A stretch of 64,000 nucleotides of DNA from Planococcus kocurii. Lineage in GTDB: Bacteria > Bacillota > Bacilli > Bacillales_A > Planococcaceae. The stretch lies in the NCBI RefSeq assembly GCF_001465835.2, contig NZ_CP013661.2, positions 2,348,501 to 2,412,500 on the forward strand, in the 5' to 3' direction. Positions within the stretch are counted from its first letter, which is position 1. Every line of letters begins with the position of its first letter. Below are positions 43,526-52,400 of the stretch, in pieces. Below the pieces are notes generated by a model. It ran no database searches, was not told the origin of the DNA, and saw nothing but the letters and a program-made list of their open reading frames with translations. Position numbers and translations under genes: made by a program.

Positions 43526-44167
43526 ATGAAGCGTTCGCTATTTTATCGCTGGCTGTTCTTTATCGTTGGATTGATTGTCCTCGCTCTTGGCTTTACAATG
43601 ACCATAAAAGGAAGCAAATTAGGAATTGGGCCGTGGGATGTGCTACACGTCGGATTGTATTTAAAATTTGGACTGACCATTGGTACGTGGTCGGTCATTG
43701 CCGGTTTCACACTGATTGGGAGTACGGCTTTCTTTACGCGAAGGATCCCGCAAATCGGTACTTTTTTAAATATGTTGCTCGTCGGAGTCTTTATCGATGT
43801 TTTTAATTTTTTAATTCCTGATATTCAAACCTTGGTCGGACAAATTGTGATTTTGTCTGCCGGAATTATTATTTCAGGCTACGGCGTCGGTCTTTACGTA
43901 TCACCGAAAATTGGTGCAGGTCCTCGGGATAGCTTGATGATGCTGCTCGTTGATAAGACAGGACTTAGTATTAGTGTCGTTCGGGCAGGAATTGAAGTAG
44001 GAGTGGCATTACTGGGTTGGTTGCTCGGTGGACCTGTTGGCATTGGAACCATTGCCGTTGCTTTGTTAACTGGTAGAATTGTACAAGTTTCTTTGCCTCA
44101 ATTTGAAAGATTGTTAGTAACACTGATCGGTGAAAAAGAAAATCTGCCGCCCGTTCTGAAAGTTTAA
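43526..44167 (+). CDS. YczE/YitT-like integral membrane protein
   Basis: The roughly 213-residue protein has five membrane segments. The early motif GSKLGIGPWDVLHVGLYLKFGLTIGTWS and the later GYGVGLYVSPKIGAGPRDSLMMLL are a duplicated signature of the YczE family. In Bacillus subtilis YczE influences antibiotic production, but a molecular function is not known. ATG 43526 has AAGAAGG 6 nt upstream and is preferred to in-frame starts further upstream. Confidence 0.8.
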   Translation: MKRSLFYRWLFFIVGLIVLALGFTMTIKGSKLGIGPWDVLHVGLYLKFGLTIGTWSVIAGFTLIGSTAFFTRRIPQIGTFLNMLLVGVFIDVFNFLIPDIQTLVGQIVILSAGIIISGYGVGLYVSPKIGAGPRDSLMMLLVDKTGLSISVVRAGIEVGVALLGWLLGGPVGIGTIAVALLTGRIVQVSLPQFERLLVTLIGEKENLPPVLKV

Positions 44168-44221
44168 GAGTTAGGCGTGTGTAACTTATTCTAAAGTGAT
44201 GTGAAGTCTAACTACAAGTAG

Positions 44222-44250
44222 AGCCTGGCACTGGTTGCCGGGCTTTTTTG
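44222..44250 (+). terminator. Terminator after the YczE-like gene
   Basis: An imperfect stem GCCTGGCA / TTGCCGGGC is followed by TTTTTT. Confidence 0.7.
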
Positions 44251-44309
44251 TGCCTCAATTTTAATGCATCCAAATTAAAGATACTAATGCATTTCACAAC
44301 TCATGATAG

Positions 44310-44338
44310 TTGAAACCCATACGGCAATATGTTATAAA
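44310..44338 (+). promoter_or_regulatory. SigmaA promoter of the yrrT-luxS-mccAB operon
   Basis: TTGAAA (44310-44315), a 17-bp spacer and TATAAA (44333-44338) form a near-consensus promoter about 50 nt before the first start codon. Confidence 0.7.
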
Positions 44339-44341
44339 TAA

Positions 44342-44364
44342 AACCTAGTAAGTCTATTGGTTTT
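44342..44364 (+). promoter_or_regulatory. Operator-like site AACCTA-N9-TTGGTTTT, copy 1
   Basis: The 23-bp site begins 3 bp after the -10 element and covers the expected transcription start. AAAACC and GGTTTT form its inverted arms. The same 23-bp layout recurs at 54013-54035 upstream of the cystine-type transporter, with 15 identical positions. Repression by a CymR-type regulator is inferred. Confidence 0.5.
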
Positions 44365-44392
44365 GTAAAATACGAATTTAACGGAGGATTTT

Positions 44393-45028
44393 ATGGGTCG
44401 AGAATTTGTAGAAATATTTGATGAGTGGGTTCATACGTATGATGATTCAGTTAGTGGAAAAGACGAGGAATACAAAGACGTCTTCTTAAAATACAACGAA
44501 ATCTTGCAGGCAGTGGCTGATGCAGCCAGTGAGCCAGTTATTGAGTTTGGTGTCGGTACCGGGAATTTGACTGAAAAACTTCTTGAACGCGGGCTGCAAG
44601 TAGTAGGAATCGAACCCAACCAAGCGATGCGTAAAGTAACTGCAGAAAAAATGGCAGACTTAAAAGTAATCGACGGAGATTTTTTGGAATTTGAAGCCGG
44701 AATTTCACCGCAAAGCTTTGTCAGTTCTTATGCGTTTCATCATTTAACGGATACAGAAAAAGCCCAAGCTTTTCAACTTTATGCCGATCAACTGCCAAGA
44801 GGCGGAAAAGTAATTTTTGCAGACACTGTATTTGTTTCAGAAAGAGCCAAACAGGAAATAATTGCGTTTGAACAAAATAGAGGTCATCTTAATTTAGTAG
44901 AAGACTTGAACCGTGAATACTACACGACGGTTCCAAAACTAGAAGAGTTGATTACAAAAGCAGGGTTTACCGTAAAGTTGTCGAAGATGAACAACTACGT
45001 CTTTTTGATTGAAGCAACTAAAATCTAA
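44393..45028 (+). CDS. yrrT: Class I SAM-dependent methyltransferase, YrrT-like
   Basis: The 211-residue Rossmann methyltransferase has SAM motif I EFGVGTGNLTEKLLERGL (near residue 50), the acidic residue of VVGIEPNQ and a motif-IV-like SSYAFHHLTD. It opens the same sulfur operon as in Bacillus subtilis, where yrrT precedes the S-adenosylhomocysteine recycling genes. Its methyl acceptor is unknown. A strong ACGGAGG ribosome site precedes it, and luxS follows 12 nt downstream. Confidence 0.87.
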   Translation: MGREFVEIFDEWVHTYDDSVSGKDEEYKDVFLKYNEILQAVADAASEPVIEFGVGTGNLTEKLLERGLQVVGIEPNQAMRKVTAEKMADLKVIDGDFLEFEAGISPQSFVSSYAFHHLTDTEKAQAFQLYADQLPRGGKVIFADTVFVSERAKQEIIAFEQNRGHLNLVEDLNREYYTTVPKLEELITKAGFTVKLSKMNNYVFLIEATKI

Positions 45029-45040
45029 GGAGCGATAGAG

Positions 45041-45514
45041 ATGAAAAAAATGAATGTTGAAAGCTTTAACTTGGATCACACAAAAGTAGTGGCACCGTAT
45101 GTCCGTTTAGCTGGAGAAAAAACAGGAGCTAAAGGCGATACGATTCGCAAATACGACATCCGTTTCAAGCAGCCAAACAAAGAGCATATGGAAATGCCTG
45201 GACTTCATTCGCTTGAACATATGATGGCTGAACACAGTCGCAATCATTCTGATAACATCGTTGATATTGGGCCAATGGGATGCCAGACAGGCTTTTATTT
45301 GTCTGTTATTAATTTGGATGATTATGATGAAATTCTTCAAATATTAGAAAATACATTAAAAGACGTCTTAGAAGCAGACGAAGTGCCAGCATGCAATAAA
45401 GTGCAATGTGGTTGGGCTGCGAGTCATAGCTTAGAAGGCGCGAAAGAATTGGCGCGTGAAATGTTAGCAAAAAAAGAGCAATGGACTCAAGTATTCGCTG
45501 AAACAGCGAACTAA
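45041..45514 (+). CDS. luxS: S-ribosylhomocysteine lyase
   Basis: LuxS splits S-ribosylhomocysteine into homocysteine and DPD, the precursor of autoinducer-2. The 157-residue sequence has the metal site [14 protein letters not shown] (HxxEH, near residues 54-58), the catalytic Cys in MGCQTGFYL and the third ligand Cys in [17 protein letters not shown]. In Bacillus subtilis this operon has mtnN rather than luxS at this position, so the arrangement here differs. It supplies homocysteine to the next two enzymes. Confidence 0.96.
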   Translation: MKKMNVESFNLDHTKVVAPYVRLAGEKTGAKGDTIRKYDIRFKQPNKEHMEMPGLHSLEHMMAEHSRNHSDNIVDIGPMGCQTGFYLSVINLDDYDEILQILENTLKDVLEADEVPACNKVQCGWAASHSLEGAKELAREMLAKKEQWTQVFAETAN

Positions 45515-45525
45515 GGAGAATATCG

Positions 45526-46455
45526 ATGAACTATGTAACAAACATTCAGCAATTGATCGGGAACACACCATTACTAGAATTAACGCATAGTAAAATCCCA
45601 AACGGTTGCCGCATCTTTGCTAAGCTTGAATATTTCAATCCAGGCGGAAGCGTCAAAGACCGATTAGGCGTTTCGCTTATTGAAGATGCTGAAAAACGGG
45701 GTGTCCTCAAACCAGGTGGCACAATCATCGAACCAACTGCCGGCAATACCGGTATTGGTTTGGCAATTGCTGCTATCGGCAAAGGGTATCACGTAAAATT
45801 TGTAGTACCCGAAAAATTCAGCCAAGAAAAACAAGGTTTGATGCGTGCATTAGGAGCAGAAGTCATTAACACACCGACGGAAGAAGGCATTAAAGGTGCC
45901 ATCAAAAAAGCCGAGCAATTGGTTAAAGAGCAAAATGCATTTTCACCTTCGCAATTTTCCAACCCGGCGAATCCTGAGACCTATGTTCAAACGCTTGCTC
46001 CTGAACTATGGAATGCATTAGACGGAGAAATTGACGTCTTTGTTGCAGGAGCTGGATCAGGTGGAACTTTTATGGGGACCGCTCGCTATTTAAAATCGCA
46101 AAAGCCATCGATAAAAACGGTCATTGTGGAACCAGAAGGCTCAATATTAAACGGTGGGTCATCAGGACCTCATTTGACCGAAGGCATCGGCATGGAATTT
46201 TTGCCGGATTATATGGATAAAAGCTATTTTGAAGCGATTCATACAATTACGGACAAAGATGCATTCATGGCAGTTCGAGAACTAGCGAAGACAGAAGGCT
46301 TGTTGGTTGGTAGTTCGTCAGGGGCGGCATTTGTAGCAGCGTTACGCGAAGCCGAAAATGCGAAGCCTGGAAGTCATATTGTGACGGTGTTTGCCGATTC
46401 AAGTGAACGCTATATGAGTCAACAAATTTACGATAGAAGTTTTGAGGAGGAATAG
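45526..46455 (+). CDS. mccA: O-acetylserine-dependent cystathionine beta-synthase
   Basis: The 309-residue PLP enzyme of the cysteine-synthase fold has the PLP Lys in NPGGSVKDRLG (near residue 43), the substrate loop EPTAGNTGIGL, the phosphate loop GAGSGGTFMGTAR and VGSSSGAAFVAAL near the end. A plain cysteine synthase is possible by sequence, but the position between luxS and mccB indicates the reverse trans-sulfuration role: joining homocysteine to O-acetylserine. AAGGAG precedes the ATG. Confidence 0.9.
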   Translation: MNYVTNIQQLIGNTPLLELTHSKIPNGCRIFAKLEYFNPGGSVKDRLGVSLIEDAEKRGVLKPGGTIIEPTAGNTGIGLAIAAIGKGYHVKFVVPEKFSQEKQGLMRALGAEVINTPTEEGIKGAIKKAEQLVKEQNAFSPSQFSNPANPETYVQTLAPELWNALDGEIDVFVAGAGSGGTFMGTARYLKSQKPSIKTVIVEPEGSILNGGSSGPHLTEGIGMEFLPDYMDKSYFEAIHTITDKDAFMAVRELAKTEGLLVGSSSGAAFVAALREAENAKPGSHIVTVFADSSERYMSQQIYDRSFEEE

Positions 46456-46457
46456 CA

Positions 46458-47591
46458 GTGAAACCAAAAACAAGATTAATTCACGGTGGCATTGTCGGCG
46501 ACGAAGCAACAGGCGCTGTATCGACACCGATTTACCAAGTGAGCACGTATAAGCAAGAAGCGGTCGGGAAATTTAAAGGCTATGAATATTCACGTACCGG
46601 AAACCCAACACGTCATGCACTGGAAGAATTGATAGCAGATGTCGAATTCGGTCATGCTGGATTTGCATTTGGCTCAGGGATGGCTGCTATTTCATCAGTT
46701 ATGATGTTGTTTTCAGCAGGTGACCATATTGTGTTAACCGATGATGTATACGGTGGAACTTACCGTGTCATCAATAAAGTATTAAACCGCTTTGGATTAG
46801 AATTTACTTTTGTGGATACTGGAAACCTAGCAGAAGTAGAAGCCGCTGTAAAAGAAAACACAAAAGCGATTTTCATTGAAACACCGACCAACCCATTGCT
46901 AAAAGTAACGGATATTGAAGCTGTTGCAGCATTTGCGAAGTCGAAAAACTTAGTAACGATTGTAGACAATACATTCATGACGCCTTATTTACAAAACCCA
47001 ATTAAATTAGGGGCAGATATTGTCTTGCATAGTGCGACAAAATACATTGGCGGACATAGTGATGTTGTGGCGGGACTGGTTGTTGTGAATTCAGCGGAGC
47101 TTGCTGAGGAAGTTCACTTTGTGCAAAATTCGATCGGTGCAATTTTAGGACCACAAGATTCGTGGTTGCTTATTCGTGGATTAAAAACTCTAGGCTTGCG
47201 CATGGAAGAAGCGAACTCTAATGCTCAAAAAATCGCGGAATTTTTAGAAGGACATGACGCTGTTGGAAAAGTGATTTATCCGGGACTTGAAAGTCACCCG
47301 GGACGCGAATTAATACAAAAACAAGCGGCGGGCTTTGGCGGTATGATTTCGTTTGATGTCGGCAGTAAAGAAAAAGCTGGAGAATTACTGGCAAAACTAA
47401 AATACTTTACATTGGCCGAAAGCTTAGGGGCAGTTGAAAGTTTAATTTCTGTGCCAGCGCAAATGACACACGCATCTATTCCAATTGAACGCCGTGCAGA
47501 GTTAGGTATTGTAGAAGGTTTAGTGCGAATTTCAGTCGGAATAGAAGATGTAGAAGATTTGATTGAAGACCTAGCATATGCATTAAAATGA
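46458..47591 (+). CDS. mccB: Cystathionine gamma-lyase (bifunctional homocysteine gamma-lyase)
   Basis: The 377-residue Cys/Met-metabolism PLP enzyme splits cystathionine into cysteine, ammonia and 2-oxobutyrate. Motifs are YEYSRTGNPTRHALE, FGSGMAAISSV, the cofactor Asp in VDNTFMTPYLQNP and the PLP Lys in LHSATKYIGGHSDVVAG (near residue 195). It starts with GTG behind GAGGAGG only 2 nt after mccA. It is the last gene of the operon; a terminator follows. Confidence 0.92.
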   Translation: MKPKTRLIHGGIVGDEATGAVSTPIYQVSTYKQEAVGKFKGYEYSRTGNPTRHALEELIADVEFGHAGFAFGSGMAAISSVMMLFSAGDHIVLTDDVYGGTYRVINKVLNRFGLEFTFVDTGNLAEVEAAVKENTKAIFIETPTNPLLKVTDIEAVAAFAKSKNLVTIVDNTFMTPYLQNPIKLGADIVLHSATKYIGGHSDVVAGLVVVNSAELAEEVHFVQNSIGAILGPQDSWLLIRGLKTLGLRMEEANSNAQKIAEFLEGHDAVGKVIYPGLESHPGRELIQKQAAGFGGMISFDVGSKEKAGELLAKLKYFTLAESLGAVESLISVPAQMTHASIPIERRAELGIVEGLVRISVGIEDVEDLIEDLAYALK

Positions 47592-47595
47592 GTAG

Positions 47596-47620
47596 AAAGC
47601 GGACCTCGGTCCGCTTTTTC
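47596..47620 (+). terminator. Terminator of the yrrT-luxS-mccAB operon
   Basis: A perfect stem AAAGCGGACC / GGTCCGCTTT with a 2-nt loop centre is followed by TTC. Confidence 0.8.
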
Positions 47621-47683
47621 TTTTGGAAAAAATGACCGTATGGTAAGATAGAGACAGAATTTCGTTTTGAAAGGAAGAGGACA

Positions 47684-48874
47684 TTGTCAAAAAAACTAGA
47701 TGCATTTTTAGATGAGAACTTAACAGAATTAAAAGAGCAAGGTCTTTACAATGAAATTGACCCGGTTGAAGGACCAAACGGCGCGATCATTAAAGTTCGC
47801 GGCAAAGACCTGATCAACCTTTCTTCAAATAACTACTTAGGACTTGCGACAAACGAAGACTTGAAACAAGTAGCAAAAGACGCAATCGATAAGTATGGCG
47901 TTGGAGCAGGTGCTGTTCGTACGATTAACGGAACACTTGATTTACACGTAAAATTAGAAGAAAAGCTTGCTGAATTCAAAGGAACAGCAGCAGCAATTTC
48001 CTATCAATCTGGTTTTAACTGCAACATGGCGGCGATTTCAGCTGTAATGGATAAAAACGATGCCATTCTTTCGGATCAATTAAACCACGCATCGATTATC
48101 GATGGTTGCCGTTTATCGAAAGCGAAAATCATCGCATTTAAACACTCGGATATGGAAGATTTGCGCATGAAAGCAAAAGAAGCAACAGAATCTGGCCTTT
48201 ACAATAAAGTGATGGTCATCACAGACGGCGTCTTCTCGATGGATGGGGATATTGCCAAACTTCCAGAAATCGTGGAAATCGCAAAAGAATTTGATTTGAT
48301 TACGTATGTGGATGATGCACACGGATCAGGCGTAACGGGCAAAGGTAAAGGAACGGTAAAACATTTCGGTCTTGAAAAAGAAATCGATATGCAAATGGGA
48401 ACTTTATCTAAAGCAGTCGGCGTTGTCGGTGGTTATGTAGCCGGTAAGAAAAACCTAATCGACTGGTTAAAAGTTCGTTCACGTCCGTTCTTGTTTTCAA
48501 CAGCGGTAACTCCAGGAGACGTTGCAGCGATCACTGCAGCGGTACAAATGATTATTGACTCAACAGAATTGCACGATAAGCTATGGGAAAATGGCGATTA
48601 CTTGAAAAAAGGTCTAGACGCATTAGGCTTTGACATCGGTCATTCCGAAACACCAATCACACCTTGCATCATCGGCGACGAGAAGTTAACACAAGAATTT
48701 TCGAAGCGCTTATTTGAAGAAGGCGTTTATGCAAAATCAATCGTCTTCCCAACAGTTCCAAAAGGCACGGGACGCGTACGCAATATGCCAACAGCGGCTC
48801 ACACAAAAGAAATGTTAGATGAAGCGATCGCGACTTACGAAAAAGTCGGCAAAGCATTAGGCGTTATCAACTAA
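47684..48874 (+). CDS. kbl: Glycine C-acetyltransferase (2-amino-3-ketobutyrate CoA ligase)
   Basis: This PLP enzyme cleaves 2-amino-3-oxobutyrate with CoA to glycine and acetyl-CoA, the second step of threonine catabolism. The 396-residue sequence has [42 protein letters not shown] and the PLP Lys in [16 protein letters not shown] near residue 243. The start is TTG 47684 behind GGAAGAGG. Its partner threonine dehydrogenase lies about 5.5 kb downstream in a separate unit. Confidence 0.95.
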   Translation: MSKKLDAFLDENLTELKEQGLYNEIDPVEGPNGAIIKVRGKDLINLSSNNYLGLATNEDLKQVAKDAIDKYGVGAGAVRTINGTLDLHVKLEEKLAEFKGTAAAISYQSGFNCNMAAISAVMDKNDAILSDQLNHASIIDGCRLSKAKIIAFKHSDMEDLRMKAKEATESGLYNKVMVITDGVFSMDGDIAKLPEIVEIAKEFDLITYVDDAHGSGVTGKGKGTVKHFGLEKEIDMQMGTLSKAVGVVGGYVAGKKNLIDWLKVRSRPFLFSTAVTPGDVAAITAAVQMIIDSTELHDKLWENGDYLKKGLDALGFDIGHSETPITPCIIGDEKLTQEFSKRLFEEGVYAKSIVFPTVPKGTGRVRNMPTAAHTKEMLDEAIATYEKVGKALGVIN

Positions 48875-48882
48875 AAAATACG

Positions 48883-48918
48883 AAACAAGCCAAGCGGCAT
48901 GCCGCTTGGCTTGTTTTT
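48883..48918. terminator. Terminator after kbl
   Basis: A perfect palindrome (AAACAAGCCAAGCGGCAT and its complement) is followed by T residues. ACTGTCC array C starts about 18 nt later. Confidence 0.9.
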
Positions 48919-48935
48919 ATTTCCAAATAAAGGTG

Positions 48936-49032
48936 ATACTGTCCAGATTGGACCAAATACTGTCCGAATCGTGCGAAATACTGTCCGAATTTCTCAAATA
49001 CTGTCCAAATCAACCCGAATACTGTCCAAAGC
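48936..49032 (+). repeat. ACTGTCC array C (five units)
   Basis: Cores start at 48939, 48960, 48981, 49001 and 49022; spacing is 21, 21, 20 and 21 bp. The last two units lie inside the 3' end of the minus-strand amidohydrolase gene and encode its final residues. Confidence 0.92.
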
Positions 49033-50199
49033 CTTTTCTTGCGCCTCAAAATAAATCGCAGCAAAGACTTTTGCCGTCACCAACATGGCATTTTCATTAA
49101 AATCAAAGTTTTCATGGTGATGCGGGTAAACCAATTCGCTATTATCCATTTTGGCGCCAACAAAAAAGTACGCGCCTGGCTTAGCTTGCGTATAATACGT
49201 AAAATCCTCAACTGGCATAATCGGATCGATTTCCACTACATGTTCATCTCCCAGCACGCCGCGTGCAGCGGCACGAACAATATCCGTTTCAGTGAGGTGA
49301 TTCCAAAGCGAGTCGTAGCCTGTTTCGATGATCAATTCGGCAGTGGCGCCCATCGCTATGGCGACATTTTCCACAATTGCCCGTAAACGTTGTCCTGCAA
49401 GTATGCGAAGCTCAGGATCAAAGACACGAATGGTGCCTTCTAAAACAGCTTTGCTTGAAATAACGTTATCAGCATCACCCGCATGGAATTTACCGATAGA
49501 AACGACTAATTCTTTTAATGGATTGGCGTTACGGCTAACAATGGATTGAAGCGCGACCATAATATGGCTCGCTACTAAAATCGGGTCGATGCCTTGATGA
49601 GGTTCTGCGCCATGAGTTCCAGAACCGTGGACGGTAATCTTGATAGCATCTTCAGAAGCTTGCAAAAAGCCATCCCGCAAATAAACGCGCCCCACATCCA
49701 TCTTGCTCTGCAAATGAGCACCGAAAACTGCATCGACCCCGTCTAAGCAACCATCTTCAATCATGGCACGTGCCCCGCCTGGTGATAGTTCCTCACCAAA
49801 TTGATGGATTAACACGATGGTTCCAGGCAAATCTTTTTGGATCGCGACCATCGCTTTTGCAAAACCAAGTAACGCAGCGGTATGTCCGTCGTGTCCACAA
49901 GCATGCATAACACCAGGGATCGTAGATTTATACGAGACATCTTTTTGATCCTCAATCGGCAACGCATCGAAATCGGCACGGAACGCGATTGTCTTGCCCG
50001 GTTTACCGCCACGAATTGTCCCAACAACCCCTCGTCCACCAACATTACGACGAACGTCAACGCCCATTGCTTCTAGTTGCTCTGCAATAAAAGCAGGAGT
50101 CGCGATTTCTTGATGCGACAACTCAGGATTCATATGTAAGTATCTTCTAATTTCTACCATCTCTTCGAACAACGAATCGATTTGTTGTATGATTGTCAT
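48994..50199 (-). CDS. M20D-type amidohydrolase (N-acyl-amino-acid/hippurate hydrolase-like)
   Basis: The roughly 401-residue enzyme has the M20D di-metal motifs: RRYLHMNPELSHQE, VMHACGHDGHTAALLG with metal Cys/His, QFGEELSPGGARAMIEDG and, near the C-terminus, PHHHENFDFNENAM. It hydrolyses N-acylated amino acids or similar amides. ATG 50199 has AAAGGAG 8 nt upstream. The natural enzyme body ends about AQEKA; the last residues (LDSIRVDLDSI) are read from two units of array C, so the array has replaced or extended the original end. It is divergent from the dipeptide epimerase gene. Confidence 0.88.
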   Translation of the reverse strand: MTIIQQIDSLFEEMVEIRRYLHMNPELSHQEIATPAFIAEQLEAMGVDVRRNVGGRGVVGTIRGGKPGKTIAFRADFDALPIEDQKDVSYKSTIPGVMHACGHDGHTAALLGFAKAMVAIQKDLPGTIVLIHQFGEELSPGGARAMIEDGCLDGVDAVFGAHLQSKMDVGRVYLRDGFLQASEDAIKITVHGSGTHGAEPHQGIDPILVASHIMVALQSIVSRNANPLKELVVSIGKFHAGDADNVISSKAVLEGTIRVFDPELRILAGQRLRAIVENVAIAMGATAELIIETGYDSLWNHLTETDIVRAAARGVLGDEHVVEIDPIMPVEDFTYYTQAKPGAYFFVGAKMDNSELVYPHHHENFDFNENAMLVTAKVFAAIYFEAQEKALDSIRVDLDSI

Positions 50200-50297
50200 T
50201 TTCAAAACTCCTTTGATTATCAAATAAATTATCAATTATTCATAAAGTTCACTATAGTATAAGTATACAACAAGTTAAATCCATTGGAGGCTCTTAA

Positions 50298-51410
50298 ATG
50301 AAAATTACAAAAGCGACGTTACACGCGGTCAGATTTCCTCTCAACGAACCATTTATTATTTCTTACGCAACTTATCCAGATATGCCAGCATTGATTGTCG
50401 TATTAGAAACGGATACCGGACTGACCGGCTACGGCGAAGCAGTTCCAGATGAGCATGTCACGGGAGAGTATTTTACTTCGGCATTTGAAGTGTTGAAAGA
50501 ACAATTCCTCCCGGCAATTATCGGGCTGAGTCCATTCGACATCGAAGCGATTCATTCGAAAATGACTGCCTTAATGACAGGTAATTCAGCTGCAAAAGCC
50601 GCTGTGGATATTGCTTGTTATGATTTAATGGGCAAAGCAGTGGGGCAGCCAGTTTACAATTTAATTGGTGGACAAGCAACTGCACATTTGGATTATCCCA
50701 AAGTGTTGAGCATCGAAGCGCCTGAAATCATGGCAGAAAAAGCGTTGCACGCTGTCGAAATGGGTTATGCTTCCTTGAAATTGAAAGTAGGTAAAGGACA
50801 AGCACAAGAAGACGTAGAGCGAATTTTAGCTGTTCGTCAAGCAGTCGGCAGAGACGTGCCAATCCGTGTTGATGTCAATCAAGGATGGAAATCACCAGGC
50901 ATTGCAGTCGCAGCGATTAAACAACTCGAGGAGGCTAACATTGCCTGGATTGAACAGCCAATCCGTATGGGGGATATTCGCGGATTAGCAGAAGTCCGGT
51001 CAAAGACGGCCGTCCCAATTATGGCTGACGAAAGTATTCAATCGATGGAAGACTTGCTAGAAATTATTCGTTTGCAAGCAGCAGATGTTATTAACATTAA
51101 GCTAATGAAATGTGCCGGCATTTTCTATGCTACGCAAATGGCGAAGACTGCTGAAGCCGCTGGCATGTTGTGTCAAATCGGTTCGATGGTAGAATCATCT
51201 GTTGCTTCAGCAGCAGGCTATCACGTTGCGATGGCACGTATCAATATCGAAAGCACGGAATTAACCGGACCATTGCTCTTTAGCGAAGAAATTGGTGATT
51301 TAACTTATGAACATCCATATGTATTGTTATCAGGTAAGCCTGGTTTAGGTATAGAAATAGATCAAGCACAGCTAGACAAACTAACAGTAAAGTCATGTGT
51401 AATTGAGTAG
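50298..51410 (+). CDS. Dipeptide epimerase (enolase superfamily, L-Ala-D/L-Glu epimerase-like)
   Basis: The 370-residue enolase-superfamily protein has a capping domain (1-120) and a TIM barrel. The catalytic base Lys is in LKLKVGKG (near residue 160), metal ligands are in VDVNQGW (Asp), WIEQPI (Glu) and MADESI (Asp), and the second Lys is in INIKLMKCAG. This is the muconate-lactonising/dipeptide epimerase subgroup, typically converting L-Ala-D-Glu from peptidoglycan turnover. The exact dipeptide is not known. Strong GGAGG start; a terminator follows. Confidence 0.88.
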   Translation: MKITKATLHAVRFPLNEPFIISYATYPDMPALIVVLETDTGLTGYGEAVPDEHVTGEYFTSAFEVLKEQFLPAIIGLSPFDIEAIHSKMTALMTGNSAAKAAVDIACYDLMGKAVGQPVYNLIGGQATAHLDYPKVLSIEAPEIMAEKALHAVEMGYASLKLKVGKGQAQEDVERILAVRQAVGRDVPIRVDVNQGWKSPGIAVAAIKQLEEANIAWIEQPIRMGDIRGLAEVRSKTAVPIMADESIQSMEDLLEIIRLQAADVINIKLMKCAGIFYATQMAKTAEAAGMLCQIGSMVESSVASAAGYHVAMARINIESTELTGPLLFSEEIGDLTYEHPYVLLSGKPGLGIEIDQAQLDKLTVKSCVIE

Positions 51411-51411
51411 A

Positions 51412-51457
51412 AACAGAAAAACTCGCATCCCTGAAAAGGGATGCGAGTTTTTCTGTT
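51412..51457 (+). terminator. Terminator after the dipeptide epimerase gene
   Basis: A long perfect stem AACAGAAAAACTCGCATCCCT paired with its complement around a GAAA tetraloop. An R2 repeat starts just after it. Confidence 0.9.
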
Positions 51458-51464
51458 TATAAGA

Positions 51465-51620
51465 GTCGAATCTACACGGCAGCTTGCGCTTTTCTGGTTG
51501 TCCAGCGCAAGCTGCCAGATTCTAGGGTCTTAAGCTACTCTCGCTATGCGACTGAAGAGACGTCGCTTCGCGAGAGCGTCTTACGCCCGTCGAATCTACA
51601 CGGCAGCTTGCGCTCTTCTG
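51465..51620. repeat. Structured intergenic repeat, family R2, copy 2
   Basis: The element begins and ends with the same direct repeat, GTCGAATCTACACGGCAGCT followed by TGCGCT. Internally GGCAGCTTGCGC pairs with GCGCAAGCTGCC, CTCTCGC with GCGAGAG, and GCGAC with GTCGC. It ends exactly at the stop codon of the minus-strand transporter ATPase gene, as copy 1 does at the EAL gene. Confidence 0.8.
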
Positions 51621-52364
51621 TTAATCCGTATCTTGAATTAAACTCAAAAAGCGTTTGGTTCGTTCTTCAGTTGGGTGATTGAAAATGTCTTCCGGCTTGC
51701 CGCGTTCGACGATGCGTCCTTCGTCCATAAACAATACTTCGTTAGCGACGCCTTTGGCAAAGCGCATTTCGTGTGTCACGACAACCATCGTCATGCCTTC
51801 AGCGGCTAAATCTTTCATAACTTGTAGCACCTCACCAACTAATTCGGGATCAAGTGCAGATGTTGGTTCGTCGAAGAGCATGACTTTCGGTTCGAGTGCT
51901 AGCGCTCGCGCAATACCGACGCGCTGTTGTTGACCACCACTCAGTTGGAACGGGTAGTCATTGATTTTTTCGCCGAGTCCAACTTTTATGAGCAATTGCT
52001 CTGCTTTTTGTTTAGCTAGTTTTTTGTTTTGTTTTTGAACAGTAATGGGTCCTTCCATGACGTTTTCAAGAGCCGTCATGTGAGGAAATAAATTATAATG
52101 CTGAAAGACCATGGCGGATTGTTTACGAAAAGCCATGATTTGCTTTTTTGATAATGGTTTAGCGAAATCGACCGTTTGTTCACCAATTGTTACTAAACCC
52201 GAAGTTGGGGTTTCCAACGTATTTAGGCACCGTAGAAATGTCGTTTTTCCAGAACCAGAGGGACCAATCACGACAATTGCTTGTCCTTTTTGAACATCTG
52301 TATCGATGCCTTTTAATACTTCGAGTTGACCGAACTTTTTATGCAAATTTTTTATTGAAATCAT
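51621..52364 (-). CDS. tcyC: Polar amino acid (probably cystine) ABC transporter ATPase
   Basis: The 247-residue ATPase has Walker [10 protein letters not shown] (residues 34-42), the Q-loop in [17 protein letters not shown], signature [15 protein letters not shown] and Walker [13 protein letters not shown]. It belongs to the polar amino-acid uptake subfamily. It is the last gene of a binding protein-permease-ATPase operon. The name tcyC rests on the operon's resemblance to TcyABC and on the shared operator with the cysteine operon; it is an inference. Confidence 0.85.
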   Translation of the reverse strand: MISIKNLHKKFGQLEVLKGIDTDVQKGQAIVVIGPSGSGKTTFLRCLNTLETPTSGLVTIGEQTVDFAKPLSKKQIMAFRKQSAMVFQHYNLFPHMTALENVMEGPITVQKQNKKLAKQKAEQLLIKVGLGEKINDYPFQLSGGQQQRVGIARALALEPKVMLFDEPTSALDPELVGEVLQVMKDLAAEGMTMVVVTHEMRFAKGVANEVLFMDEGRIVERGKPEDIFNHPTEERTKRFLSLIQDTD

Positions 52365-52400
52365 ATTGAACTCCTTACTGCATTCAGTAACCTGCGTGTA

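Noticed and set aside
48867..49100. Short open frames on both strands through array C
   Set aside because: Same cause as array D; they also overlap the kbl terminator.
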